Source: Diphasiastrum complanatum | Lineage: Eukaryota; Streptophyta; Lycopodiopsida; Lycopodiales; Lycopodiaceae | Direction: 5' to 3' | Assembly: GCA_029204225.1 (NCBI GenBank) | Contig: MU831843.1 | Location: forward strand, 37,136-101,135 | DNA length: 64,000 bases | Shown: positions 20,920-33,769 of the stretch, in pieces | How positions within the stretch are numbered: position 1 is the stretch's first letter | Layout of the letters: every line of letters begins with the position of its first letter | Position numbers and translations under genes: made by a program | The notes under the pieces: model-generated | Database searches by the model: none | What the model was told of the DNA's origin: nothing | What the model saw: the letters and a program-made list of their open reading frames with translations, nothing else

Positions 20920-23390
20920 TCTAGATCCGTGAATGCCTTGATCTTCAGACTTAGCAATGCACAAATCTTGTTGTGTGCATTAACACTTAATGTCTTTGTA
21001 AATACATCTGCAACCATGTCCTGCATTCTCCAGTACGTTAAGCTTATCTCCTTGTTGAAAACCTTGCCCCTAATATAGTGATATCAAATTTCAATGTGCT
21101 TACTCCTAGAGTGAAATCTAGGGTTGGCCAATAAGGCAATGGCACTCTGATTATCATAGAATAAAATTGTGGGTTGTACTGATACAAATTAATGTCTGTA
21201 AGTAAATTTCTCAACCAAAACATTTTTTTAAAAGATTGAGAAGCAGCAATGTATTCTGCTTCTGTAGAAGAAAGAGCGATAGAGGTTTGCTTACGACTGT
21301 TCCTTGAGATAGGACCGCCGTTGAGGAAGAATGTAAATCCAGATGTGGACTTACAATTGTCTACATCTCCTCCCCAGCTTGCATCAGAATATCCACTGAG
21401 CTGATGAAGATTGTCATTGCTGACTTCTCCATAGCAGATGCACAGGTCCATGGTAGCTCAAATATACCTCATGACTCTTATGAGAGCCTTCCAATGGGTA
21501 ATGCCAAGATTAGCCATATATTGGCTGAGTGAGCTTACTGCAAAAGAAAGATTTGGCCTTGTACAAACCATTGCGTACATGAGAGATCCAAGTATCAATT
21601 GATAAGAATACTCTCTCATCTGCTCCTCTTCCTACTTGGTCTGGGGACATTGGTCCTTTGACAAATGCAAGCTTGGATCCATTGGTGAGTGTGCTAATTT
21701 GCAATTCATTAGATTGTATCTATCAAGAATATTGTAAAGATAGCTTTGTTGAGTGATATAAATCAGTCGTTTCGCTCTGTCTCTGTGGATCTAAATACCC
21801 AGACAAAAGTGAACTTTGCCTAGATCAGTCATGTCAAACTCTGAAAATAGCATCTACTTAGAATCCTTAACCAAATTGGTATTGTTGCTGAAAAGCAATG
21901 TATCATCCACTTATAAGGTGATGATAATGAAGGATTGCTGCACTGACTTGGAATAGATGTTGCAATCAGAAGTGCTTGGTTAGAATCCTTGTTCGATTAG
22001 GAATGTGTTGATCCTCTGAAACCAAGCTCTGGCAGACTGTTTCAAGCCGTAGAGTGCTCTATGGAGTTTACAGACATGATTCTTCATACCTTCCAGAACG
22101 TATCCTTCAGGCTGGATCATGTAGATGTCTTCTTGTATAACTCCATTCAGATAAGCTGTTTGTACATCAAGTTCACGTACTTTGAGGTCGACAACTGCAA
22201 CATAAGATAGGAGGGCTCGGATCGACGAATGCTTGACTACTGGATTGAAAGTCTTACTATAGTCGACATTGGGGATCTGAGTGAATTCTCGTGCTACTAG
22301 TCTTGCCTTCCTTCGATCAATTGTTCCATTGACATTGTACTTGATCTTGAAGATCCATCGGCAATCAATGATATTGGAGCCAATGGGAGCTTCGACTAGT
22401 GACCATGTCTGATTTTTTATCAGAGAAGAATATTCTTTGTCCATAGCTTCTCTCCAAATATCAGAGTCTGGTCGGCTGAGTGCCTCTTCGATTGTCGTCA
22501 GTTCCTATATCAAGAGACATGCAGACTCAGGAGTATACCTTGTGGGCTGTGTGCACACTCGGCTTGATCTTCTGGGAGGAATCGACTAATGAACCACTTC
22601 TGGGACTTGTTGTTGGGTAGCAACAACATCTTCATTTAATTCGCTGTCAAATAGTGGGTCGACAATGGACAAGCCTAAGCCAGAAGCTCGGATTGTCGTG
22701 TCAATGGCAGGTGATAAAGGTTCTCCTAGAGCAATATCCTTGCCTTTGATGTTGACGAACTGATCCTCAATAAAGACTGTATCCCGGCTATACAAGATTT
22801 GTTGGGTATCAAGATCATACAGCTTGTATGTATTTTCAGATGAAACATATCCAATTAGGATGGTCTTGAGTCCTTGGAAGTCCAATTTCTTCCTCGTGTC
22901 TTTCGGGATCTGCGCATAAGCAATGCATTCGAACATTCTTAGGTTCTTCACAGAAGGCTTAGAGCCTGTCCACACCTCATGGGGTGTCTTTCTTGAGAGG
23001 GCCTTGTAAAACATCTATTCTGGACGTAAGTTGTAGTGGAAACAACTTTGGCCTAGAATCTCTTGGGCAGCGATGCATGCACTAGCATACATTTGGCTTA
23101 TTCAACCAGAGTACGGTTCTTCCTCTCGGCTAAGCCATTAGAATAACGACTGTAAGGAGTTATGAATTGCTGCTCAATGTCTTGGCTCTTGTAGTACTCC
23201 TTAAACTCCATAGAGATATATTCTCTACCATTGTTTGACCTTAGGGCCTTGATCGTCCTTCCAGTCTCCTTTTCAGCATGCTCCTTGAAGATTCTGAAGC
23301 AGTTGAAGGCTTCTGATTTCTTCTTTGTAAAGTCCAAAATAGTCCTTTTGGAAAATTCATCAATAAAAGTTATAAAATACTTTGCATCCT
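20920..23390 (-). pseudogene. Copia-E pol remnant (integrase to RNase H)
   Basis: The 3' half of a copia polyprotein, read right to left. The integrase starts abruptly at KYFITFIDEFSK (about 23385) and runs through RSNNGREYISMEF, where the second catalytic Asp has become Asn, to NGLAERKNRT. RT spans 22444-21500. The catalytic motif near 21925 is a stop followed by VDD, so its Tyr codon has become TAA. RNase H is at 21044-21451 with SIALSSTEAEYIAASQS. Gag, protease and the first integrase Asp are lost, the last at a breakpoint about 150 bp from a long GA repeat. The copy is thoroughly inactive. Confidence 0.85.
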
Positions 23391-23538
23391 TCAGCAAAAG
23401 TTGAATGTTTGTAAAAATTGAGAGGTACAAAAAATTATTGTGGGTTTTTTCAAAAGCATAACATATTGAAAAGTTGCGTGCTTGTAAAAAAAATAAGGAG
23501 ACCAAATTATTTTTGTTAATAGACCTTGAAATGATATT

Positions 23539-24688
<1,150 letters not shown>

Positions 24689-24870
24689 TTACAATGATAT
24701 CCACATGCTTAAAAATAATATACTAGATGAGATTACAAAAGACTCTTTAGAGGCAAATACAAATACATTACCACATGACGCTTTTAAAGATTGCATAGAT
24801 GGTGATGGTGACAGCTCTGGAGAGAATATATAATTGGGAGAGGGTTGAAAGGCTGGCATATATTGTCCAT
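24689..24870 (-). CDS. Possible last exon of the LysM gene (Pro/Ser-rich stalk and GPI tail)
   Basis: On the minus strand an acceptor-like TATATTGTAG ends at 24871. It is followed by a frame encoding a Pro/Ser-rich stretch (FSPELSPSPSMQS) and a C-terminal hydrophobic segment (VISSSILFLSMWISL) ending in TAA at 24689. LYM/CEBiP-type proteins end in just such a Pro/Ser stalk with a GPI-anchor signal. The phase does not match exon 3 directly (exon 3 leaves two bases, while this frame needs one). At least one further exon between 24.9 and 28.6 kb would therefore be required, and I did not find it. This call rests on composition and position. Confidence 0.35.
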
Positions 24871-27800
24871 CTACAATATAAGATGAAAGAAACAAGTCGA
24901 TCAAACTACCACTCGAGTACTAAAGTACTGCTCAATTATCAAACTACTGCTCTAGCATAAGAAACAAAGTACTACAAAAAATAGATTTGTAATGGTCTCG
25001 ACAAATGTATAGGTCATTTAAAAATAAAATAGATTATGTTTCATGTTTCATAAAGTAAATTTTTTTTTTATATATAGCCTTAATATTTTAAAACATGCAA
25101 ATGTACATGCTCTCAGCTAACAACTTTATGTTTGAAATAAAGAGCGAGTGAATGCGCAACAGTAAAAAGAAGAAGGAGAAACATCACAGAAAGATGTACG
25201 ACTTGTATTTAAGATTATGCATTGCTAATACAACAAAATTCGCTATCGAAAGTTTTACTTGAAATATGCTATTCAAAGTTCACATTAGCGTAGAATAGAT
25301 AAACACATGGGTCCTATATACTTAGCATTCATGCATTTGGTGATAGTTGTGAACTATTGGTAGTTGATAGATTCAACACTACAAAAGATGTTGACTATTG
25401 TTGAAAATAGGTGAGCTAAGAGAACAATGCAAAAACAGTCTACCTAAGATGTTTAGAATAATATTAATCCTCAACAAGGAGATGAAACCATGATAGCAAA
25501 AACAACAACAACCTCTTTTTGGTACCACAAGTGTAAAAAATGAGTTTTCATAGATCTTCATCTCAATCTAGTTCTTGTGATAGAAACCTAATCTTTGAAA
25601 CAAGTTCATCATTGTTCATGATTCTTATCAAATGCTACTTTAACATGATTCGAATATAATTTTTGTCCTTAATCTGGTGGAAGCTGTTGTCTTCTAGGTG
25701 AATTTTAGTTTGGCATTGAATTTTCTTGAATCACTCATTCTATTGGTCATGTGTTGGGTAGCACCATTATTTAGATATTGACAATTCTTCTCATGAAAAC
25801 CTTCCATTATAGCCATAAATAATTTCTACTATGGGTCTTCTGAGTTGTCTGCAACAACATGTGCTTGTTGCTATTATTTTATTTTCATTGTAGATTTTCT
25901 TTCAACACTCTCTAATGTTCTTGGGCCTGTCTCTTTCTTGTTTTCTTCTCATTTGAGACCCAAAAAGTGAATTATTATTTTTTCAATAACAAGATGATTT
26001 CTTGGAGGAAAGATCCAAGGAATTGTTACATCCTTGTTCATAATTCTTTCTCCCAACATTTTATTGAAATAGCATAAAGGTAATTTTTCAAATGGTCCTT
26101 ACTCCAGAGGAACATAAAAAATAGTTTATGTGAAGAGGGATCTGGCGGTGGTCTGAATCCATTGGATCTTTTTACAAGATGAAAGATATGACAGATTGCC
26201 TTTGATTTGGGCCATCATGCACCCAATTTGGAGTTGGGGGGCTTAAGCACCAATATCTTAAAGTTTTGCTTGTTGAAGGACTCCATAAATGCATTTTTTG
26301 CACGATCTAAGCTTATGATTGCTTCCTGGACCTGATGGAAGCCTCTATGCCTCTCTAATGAACCTTAGAAGAGTGCTTTTAACTTCTAATTGGATGCATA
26401 TTGGACTGGATATGGTTTTTTTGATGATTTCACTCACTAAAAGTGCACCCTCCTACTGCAATTTCAGTCAATTACAGCTCGCAAGTGTGAAGTCCAAGTG
26501 GTAGGGTGATGCAACAAGTGTCTTGCTAACCTCCTCTCCCTCTGTACTGTGCTTTACAATGACCAAATCGGAGTCCTGTAGCAAAGGTTATGGCTGTCAG
26601 AAGTTTGGTAATTTTTAGAGTAAAATTTGAAAATTTTCTGAATTGTTTTGATTGCATGCATGCCTGTGAAGCAGTAGAGTGCTTTTCCAGTGTTGAAAAT
26701 GTTTGGATAAATCTGTATGCATGTTTGGATGCATGATACAAGGAGATATAATAGGTTGATCCAAATAATCTCATGCTTGAAAATAGTTTTATAAAAAGCT
26801 AGTCAAAAAGCAAATTTCCCAGTTACTAGATATTTTACGTAATTTCCCTCATAATATGTGTAAGGATCGCCACGTGAAGATCTACCTAGATCATGTTGCA
26901 TGCAACCAAAAGGACACCTATGGAGACAAACCATCCAATCAACAGAAAATGGGTAGTCAAATCCCTAACCGCTTCACCCCCGAGCCATAGTGGTTGAATG
27001 CAAGAGAGGAGATGATCTTGGCTCTTGAAAACAGGAATTTGAAATGAGGAGTAGGGCGAGTTCCACCAGGTTATATAGTCTCCAAAAGCTAGAGTATATT
27101 CCCTCTAGGATCCCTCCAATTATATCAAAAGCATTTGACCTCCTATTCTTGCACAAAAGTTGTCAATCACCATGCAAAAGCTCCATAGGTCCAATTAGAG
27201 CACCTAGGCCCTCACAAGGTTATTAATTACATTTCTGGCCTAGTTCAAAATGATGTGGCATAATTAATAATCTTGTACACTGGAGTATCAGATATCCAAG
27301 TCTAGGATTATGCCAAATCCTATATACAGGACATGGACTTTACATTCTTCTCCCCTTACATAGGTTTTGTCCTCGAAACGGGCAAGAAGTTCATAAAGCA
27401 ACCCTTTAACTTTCACATTTACCCAGAAAATCATTACTCTTAGTTTGACTTCAATTATCAAATAAGTACTCTTTGTCTCAGCTTCGTGTTTAAATTGTTT
27501 GCGACACTTGTCTCTTTGTGACATATTTGTCATTCGCGAATTGTTCGCAACAAATGACAATTCTTGAGCTTGAAGAAGAAATCTAGAATATTTCGCGAAT
27601 TGATCAAGATAGTTTTGTGACAGGTGAGCTTGAAGAACAGTCTATGGATGAAATATATTGTTCAAATATTGTTGAAATGCGACAAGTGGTTCAATGAACA
27701 TTAAGAATCTTAATATTACTGAAAACGATACTGTGATAGATATCCACATTTGTAGTTAGAAATGTACTAATAATCTATGTGAGTAATTTATGAACTATAA

Positions 27801-28671
27801 AATGTACTCCATAAAAATGTGTTATTTTTTGAGTGAGACTCAAACACATGGATTCCCTCTCATATGTTCTAAAAAATTTATGTAGTCCTTTTATACTAGT
27901 AGATTCTAGTTTATCACAATATTGGACTAACTGGGATAGCTTCTAAGATTAATTATGTGATATTGTGAAATATTGATCTTATTGAAATTATGAAACTATT
28001 TCAATAATGAAGTTGAGTTTCTAGCTGATTATTTTTTATGGTTATTAAAGGTACTTAATAGAGTCGACGTTAAAAGAATTGTCGACAATTGTTGAAGATA
28101 GTCAAGTTAAGGGAACAAAGAGATGTTGGTATACCAAAAATGTTTAAGACATCACTAGTTCTCATCGTGGAGTAGTTAGATTGACACTCAAGAATCTGCA
28201 CTAGACAAAATTTACAAATAGCTTTTGGAAAGGTTAGCCAATCACTATATTATAACAAGGTTCAAATCTGAAAATATTTTTTTGTGATTGCTCAAGAGTC
28301 AAGATGGTAAAAAACGAGGAAATGCATATTTTAAAACAAATTTTTTGATAGACAGTTTCAAGCTCTTTAAATACCAAGAAGCATACAAGGTTACATGACA
28401 TACCTTGACATGTTACATTTTGCACTTCTAGCCTGCAATCACATGCCCAACTAGTGAAGTTAGATTGATAATTTTATTGAATAGTATGAAAAAGATTTAT
28501 GCTTTGTTGTGCACGTAGATTTTTTTTTTTGATGTGCGTAATTGTTCTTTTTCTTTATAGTTTAATGAAAATAGATATAAACCACATGACAATTACATAT
28601 TTGTTACTAAGAAAGTGAAACTTGGGCATACTTGGACATGATTAGAGCCTTGAAATTCTTAGCAACATTAC
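24871..28671. other. Presumed intron or unresolved 3' region of the LysM gene
   Basis: 3.8 kb of AT-rich sequence without a recognised element. It contains two diverged direct copies of a roughly 100-bp sequence (about 25381-25485 and 28065-28165). If the terminal exon call is right, an unseen exon encoding the end of the Cys-rich domain lies here. Confidence 0.35.
25381..28165 (+). repeat. Pair of diverged ~100-bp direct repeats
   Basis: The copies are at about 25381-25485 and 28065-28165. Shared blocks include ATTGTTGAA-ATAG, TAAG-GAACAA, ATGTTTA and CTCA-C--GGAG in the same order and spacing. They could be remnants of one dispersed repeat or the ends of a decayed element spanning 2.7 kb. 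Confidence 0.4.
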
Positions 28672-28836
28672 CTTGAGATGATTATGAGTCCTTTGTAGCC
28701 ACCATAAATGCATGAAAATATATAGCAACCACTTGCATTCTTTTGAGCATTTTCTTCACCAATGTGCAAATTGCTCCCAATGCATGTCTTCTTTGGGCAT
28801 GATGTAATTAGCATGGGAGTAAAAGTGCAATGTATT
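28672..28836 (-). CDS. LysM gene, exon 3 (Cys-rich domain)
   Basis: A 165-bp exon inferred on the minus strand. The acceptor TTGTATAG ends at 28837, and the donor is CAAG|GTAATG with GT at 28671-28670. Its frame encodes TSCPKKTCIGSNLHIGE, NASGCYIF and SCIYGGYKG. This matches the pattern of the Cys-rich region that follows the third LysM in LYM/CEBiP proteins: C-x4-C-x-G-S-N-L-x-I-G, then ASGC, then C-x-YGG(Y/F). Phase 2 joins exactly to exon 2 through a GA|A codon. The intervening intron of 1966 bp starts GT and ends AG. Confidence 0.65.
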
Positions 28837-30802
28837 CTATACAAGTAAACATTGACAAAGTCATATTGATATTTTCCCATGGACTAAAACCCTAGGCCTC
28901 TACCAACATATGTGGTGCATGCCAAATGGCTACAAATTCCACGAATTATATATACATAATAGCATATGCTAGAGTTTAAAATCCATTGTCAATATAAAAA
29001 TGTCAATTCAGACATGCTAAAATTACCTTGCAAGTGCGCAAAAAATAATAATTCTCTACTTAGAAAAAGATAAAAACTTGTTGATAGTTCAATCTATAAC
29101 TTCAAATTCATGTCAAAATATATCAAAATTTCAAATTCTGACCAAGAGTGTGATTTAGTAATGGTAAACATATATTATGTCATAACATGCTTATCCTAAT
29201 AGCTACTTGAGGACCATTTAGACAACAGTCTTAATAAAGTAAGATCGTCAAGATAACTAAATAGAAAGAAAACAATATAGAGAAGTATATACTACATATT
29301 TTCTTGAGGAACCAGATATCTTCCACCTTCATATTAGCCACTCTACTTCAGTCTTCCCTGCCATCTCAAGTATTGTATTCCATGATGTCTTCCATGGTCC
29401 CTCAATATCATCTTGTGTTGTGCTTCTATTGCTATCATTGTAGCGATCCTTCAAATTTCTCGTTATTTCTATTTGAAGATTCTCCTTAGAATGTATTCCC
29501 CACAAAGTGACCTTCCTCCACCATGATCTAGATAACTACAAAGCCCAATACTAAAATTTGGTGACTTTGTTTTTGTTTTTTTAATCATTGTCTTAAAATA
29601 TGTCACCTCAACAACAATGCCCTTGCCCTTTCCATTAATGGCAAATATATTCATGAAAGCCTTGAAAAGGTCCTTCCATCATTTCTCTGGCTTTAGTTCA
29701 ACTTTTTCTCCTGATCAAAGCTTCGTGGATAGTTTTTGTCAAGCCAATTCTTCTTATGGTGCAATAGATTGGAAAATTCTTGACAAAGATCTATCTATTA
29801 CTAAGTTTTTTGTTGTTCCAAAAGAGATTTTCGTTGATAAGACCTCTAGCATTGATCATGTAGTCTATAAGCTTTTTACTACCCATATTATTGTTCTTGG
29901 CCCCTCTTACTTGTCACTGTCCAAGAACCGTTCCACCTTTGTTTTTTTGGATGAAATGTCGTGTTCATGGTCTCTTATATATTGCCTTTTGAACTCTATA
30001 ATTTTTTCTACCATTTTCCTATGCTTGATCACTATTCTCTCCATGCACATGGGCATTATTTGTTATAAAAGGAAAAGTGCACTAGGAAATCTAAGGTAGT
30101 GTATTTGGTTGCATTAGAGACCTTGGGGAAATGAATGTCATTATAGGAGGCTTTAGGGAATATCCATGTGCTCAATGTGTTTTGGGGGGTGTAGTGTGCT
30201 TGGGTTAGGCTTGCCTACCCAAGCTAGATATAGTAGTTGTGCACGGAAGTATCCAAGGGCCAAAAGCCTATTTAATATCTTCTTTTAGGATATAGAAGGA
30301 TACTAGCCTACGGCCTATTCAATATTAACAAGGGGATTAATATATTCAGAGAAGATTTGCCTTGTTGAGGGGATTGAAATCTGCTATGGAATGGGCCGGG
30401 CACAGGCCATTCTGCACGATAAGGATTTCTAGAATTTTTTAGGCAAGGCCTGGAGGGGCTGAGCCTAAATTTTTTTGGAAAGCCCAATCGGGCCATGTGC
30501 TTGACACATTCCATTGCATAATGGGTACATTGACTTTTTTCACATGTACATTAACGGGGACCACTTTGGACATGCCACGTTACCAGGGCAGGGCAAAAAT
30601 TACAGCACCTCAGTTTGCAAAAAAGTACATACGTATTCTGCTTTTTAATTTGTTTAAAAAATGGACATTATAGTCACAAGGTATCTATTAAGGTGAGACT
30701 AGGATTAAAATAGTTAAAACATAAGAAAACATAAAAAGATTCCATTGTCAAAAAAATAACAAAAAAAAATATGAAACGCAGTGGATGGCTTAGATCACGT
30801 AC
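28837..30802 (-). other. Intron 2 of the LysM gene
   Basis: 1966 bp bounded by GT (30802-30801) and AG (28838-28837) on the minus strand. It contains a plus-strand open frame of 160 codons (29617-30099, starting MPLPFPLMANIF) with a hydrophobic C-terminus that resembles nothing I recognise and is probably fortuitous. Confidence 0.55.
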
Positions 30803-30920
30803 TCATTGAAAGTGTTAGGACAGGTACATTGTACACAGCCACCAGCAGTGACGATATAGCTTCCTTGGGCAACCATTAGATTGTAATCAGCAGCGCTTTG
30901 CCCAAATGATGATGTGCAAG
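30803..30920 (-). CDS. LysM gene, exon 2 (start of Cys-rich domain)
   Basis: 118 bp following the acceptor TGTGTTGCAG. The frame continues exon 1 across a G|CT alanine codon and encodes ACTSSFGQSAADYNLMV, then GSYIVTAGGCVQCTC. This is the conserved DYNL-GSY-TA-C-x2-C-x-C block of LYM/CEBiP proteins. The preferred donor is AATGA|GTACGT (GT at 30802). If it is not used, the frame stops 5 codons later at TAA (30790-30792), which would give a secreted, stalkless short form of about 277 residues. Confidence 0.75.
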
Positions 30921-31230
30921 CTGCAACACATAAGAAGGTTAAGTCTTCTCAGTTACCTTCAAATTTATGCTCTAATCAAATAAATCTACAGTAAATTGCT
31001 CAAGTCTTTCAATTCTTTGCATTGTAGACATTCCAGCCAGTTTCTGGTACTAGAAGGTGAATGCCAATGTGTACTAGATGGTGATACATTCTCAGCTTTT
31101 GCTATTGAGCTGCCGGATCAGTGGGAATATTGTAAAATTCAAATGGATGAGCAAGCCTTAGTTGAAGTTGTATAGTTTATCAATAGATTGACATGAGACA
31201 TGTGTGAACTCTTACAATCTGATAAGCTAC
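30921..31230 (-). other. Intron 1 of the LysM gene
   Basis: 310 bp with donor TCAG|GTAGCT and acceptor TGTTGCAG|CT. Splicing here restores the family sequence IPIS-A-CTSSF, while reading through gives an unrelated tail. Confidence 0.8.
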
Positions 31231-31933
31231 CTGAAATGGGAATTTCTATGACGTCTCCAGCAACAATATCAGAGAAATCCTTTATCTCATTAAGGGTCCT
31301 CAAATCAGTTTGATTTGCTTCAAAATCTTTGGCAATCTGCTCCAAACTGTCTCCCTCGTCCACTGCATAAGTAAGAAATATAGTAGCTTTACCGTTAAGC
31401 ATGCTATCGTGGCATGCGCATGGGAATGGGATGATCAGTGACTGCCCTATTGAAAGCTGCTCACCGTCTGCGATATCATTAGCCTGCTGAATCTGCTGAG
31501 TGGTGACAAGGCTACTGTAAGTTTGCGTAGCGATAATATAAAGAGTGTCGCCAACCTTCACAGAGTAAGATGTGGAGTCAGTGCGACGAATCCCATTGAC
31601 GCATGCACAAGACATAGGGATTCTGAGCAATTTCTGTGAAGGAATCACAAAGTCTTCTGTATCTACTAGCGTGAGGTCATAGTTGTTAGCACCCAGAATC
31701 CCCTCCGCATCAACAGAGAACAGTTCCGCTATTTCGCTAAGTTTTGTGCCAAGCTCTAGTCTGTAGCTGACAAAAGCACTGCATCTATCTGCACTGGAGC
31801 AGGATTCTATGTACGACTTGGCCAATACTTTAGCTGTCTGCGAAAACATAACTACCAAGACGACGAGTCCGAGTATGTTGCAGGGCTCTACAGATTTCCT
31901 TGTAAGTCCAATCGCCATGCCCATAGAATTCAT
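31231..31933 (-). CDS. LysM-domain cell-surface protein (LYM/CEBiP-like), exon 1
   Basis: Exon 1 encodes 234 residues: a signal peptide (hydrophobic core ILGLVVLVVMF, 20-30; cleavage probably near 38) and three LysM domains separated by CxC motifs. LysM1 is at about 52-105. LysM2 (YSVKVGDTLYIIA) is at about 122-169. LysM3 (YAVDEGDSLEQIA) is at about 189-233. The pairs CAC at 109-111 and 172-174 are the intramolecular disulfide pattern of plant LYM, CEBiP and LYK ectodomains. Such proteins bind N-acetylglucosamine glycans (chitin, peptidoglycan) at the plasma membrane and signal with a LysM receptor kinase. There is no kinase domain nearby, so a GPI-anchored or secreted form is likely. The ATG at 31933 is the first of three close in-frame Met codons. 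GC content is clearly higher than in the flanks, as expected for an exon. Confidence 0.88.
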
Positions 31934-32010
31934 AAGGCCGCCGAGAAGCTCTCTCTTCGTCTTTCAGTTGAGGTAGTGATGAAGATAACTTGGAAATTGA
32001 ACACAGCAAA

Positions 32011-32017
32011 GGTCAAC
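32011..32017 (-). promoter_or_regulatory. W-box upstream of the LysM gene
   Basis: GTTGACC on the minus strand, about 80 bp upstream of the LysM start codon. It contains the WRKY-binding core TTGAC(C/T). W-boxes are common in promoters of pathogen-induced genes, which would suit a chitin-perception gene, but a 6-base match is weak evidence alone. Confidence 0.3.
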
Positions 32018-32413
32018 AAGTCCATAAAGCCGTATTACTATTACACTACCCAATTCCATCCACGGCTTTTCCAGCTATCAATTCTTTTCCAATAACTGCC
32101 AATGATTAGAATAGCCTGTGTTCAGACTACAGGATCATCACGTCATTTCAAATTGCAGAGATCATGTGAAAGCGAAACGTCTTGCCTCTTACAGATAGAT
32201 CACAGGCTGGCAGAGCTCAACTATCGTGCAAGCCATTAACTTACGAAATCCACACCGCATGTATGATGCAGTCTCTTTCGTGGGCGATTTCTCCAATAAT
32301 TTTCTAGAAACCTTACTACAGAATTCAAACATGACCTCAAATTTGGCTGCAAACCTGAAGTTCTAACATACGGATCTAGCCCACTTGCAATACAGATCTC
32401 AAAAATCGCTCCC

Positions 32414-32707
32414 ATGGGATTAAAGCGGAGCCAGGATGCAGTGGAGAGATTCGAATTCTATCAAGCTCCTTTCGATCAGAAGTGCAGCAAAGTGACTAAG
32501 GAAGAGAAGTCAGAATGCCGTGCATGTGGGTTATTGGTTAGTAATAATAGTTTAAGTGAGACAACCCACTACTTCAACTGTTGTACTCTCACTACTTTTA
32601 TACTAATGTATGAGATAGAGAGAGAGAGAGAACTACTTTTATTCCAATCTGTGAGAGAGAGAAAAAGGGATGCAATATATTTGTTATTCTTTTTGTTATT
32701 ATTCTGA
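32414..32707 (+). CDS. Possible small zinc-finger-like ORF, unrecognised
   Basis: A 97-codon frame divergent from the LysM gene, its ATG about 480 bp upstream of the LysM start. Residues 35-58 contain a Cys/His arrangement (ECRACGLLVSNNSLSETTHY then FNC) that resembles part of a BED-type finger (C-x2-C...H-x3-C), and the first 60 codons have exon-like base composition. The C-terminus degrades into a GA-rich and hydrophobic tail that is unlikely to be real protein. It may be a first exon or a hAT-transposon or host-gene fragment. Confidence 0.2.
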   Translation: MGLKRSQDAVERFEFYQAPFDQKCSKVTKEEKSECRACGLLVSNNSLSETTHYFNCCTLTTFILMYEIERERELLLFQSVRERKRDAIYLLFFLLLF

Positions 32708-33769
32708 CATACGCGTGGTGGAGAAGCAACAAGGCTTTGTGTTTATTAACCCGTCCAATCTACAAAGTATATATAACAATCTCCCTTTTGCGCTCACTTA
32801 TCACCATGAGTCACAATCCCACATCGGTTTAATAATTGCTCTTGTTTAGGATAGTTCTAATAGTAGTAATAGGTGGTCTAAGAATTCAACTAGACACGCT
32901 CGAGAAGATTGTGCCTACAACTAATTAGTGTTTTCTTCTCGATGTGATCATTTAATTGCACTAGCAACAATACATTCAATATATGTGGATGCACGTTCAA
33001 TATATGTAGGTGTACATCCACACTGAACTATAGCCAACTTCGAAGTACGCAACCTCCCAATTGTTGACGCACTAGACAAGCGGGCTTCAAGCTTGGACCT
33101 TTGTGAAACACTAAAGTAGCTCTTATCCAACTTGAATATAGCGAGAACTTACAAATGCTAGTAATATACTATTTACAATAATTTGAAGAGGTGGCAAGTA
33201 GTTTATGGTATGTACTTGGAGAAGGCACCACTTCATAAGCAAAGATAAGACTTTATAGTAATATTTTTTGTACGACTTAATGATAAATCTCACATACATC
33301 GATGAATAAGTACTATAATACTCATAAGATTAGCATACTAGGCAAAGAGATTGATTGTGTAGACTAAACTAAGGAGAGAGAGTTGGTAGAGTACGAGCAA
33401 CCAAGAAGAAATGGAGGAGGTTTGATATAGATACAAAGATAATACAATTGTCTCCAAGTTTTCCTTCAGAATCACTTAGGAAGTGCTTCGAGTAATAAGT
33501 TCAAGAAGATGCCTAAAGTCCAAGTTTTCACAATAACATATCGTGGCCTGCAATGGATACTTCTTCAACCAAATGCAATAGAAGATGAACTTGTATATCC
33601 ACAAAGGAAGTTGTAAAATCTCTTTCCAACAAAAATACCATTTGGACCATTTGGATGTTCATGGAATTCAATGGCGCATTCGTTTTTATTTCTTTTGAAG
33701 AAGTCCACCTGCAAGATTGAGATCACACTAAGTTGATTAGCACATGCCCAAAAAAAAAGTGAAATAACA
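32708..33769. other. Non-coding stretch
   Basis: No gene was recognised. The motif TCCCACATCGG at about 32818 often occurs near the ends of plant LTR or TRIM elements, but no partner end was found. Confidence 0.4.

Noticed and set aside
25377-25388. CACTACAAAAGA as a CACTA transposon terminal repeat
   Set aside because: Only one copy of the motif, no inverted partner at a sensible distance and no 3-bp duplication.
26319-26504. A LINE reverse transcriptase start, from the residues LPGPDG
   Set aside because: Nothing else in the frame or its neighbours matches LINE RT motifs.
29617-30099. A 160-codon plus-strand ORF as a gene
   Set aside because: It lies in the inferred LysM intron, has no recognised domain, and its AT-rich, hydrophobic composition is common in chance frames.
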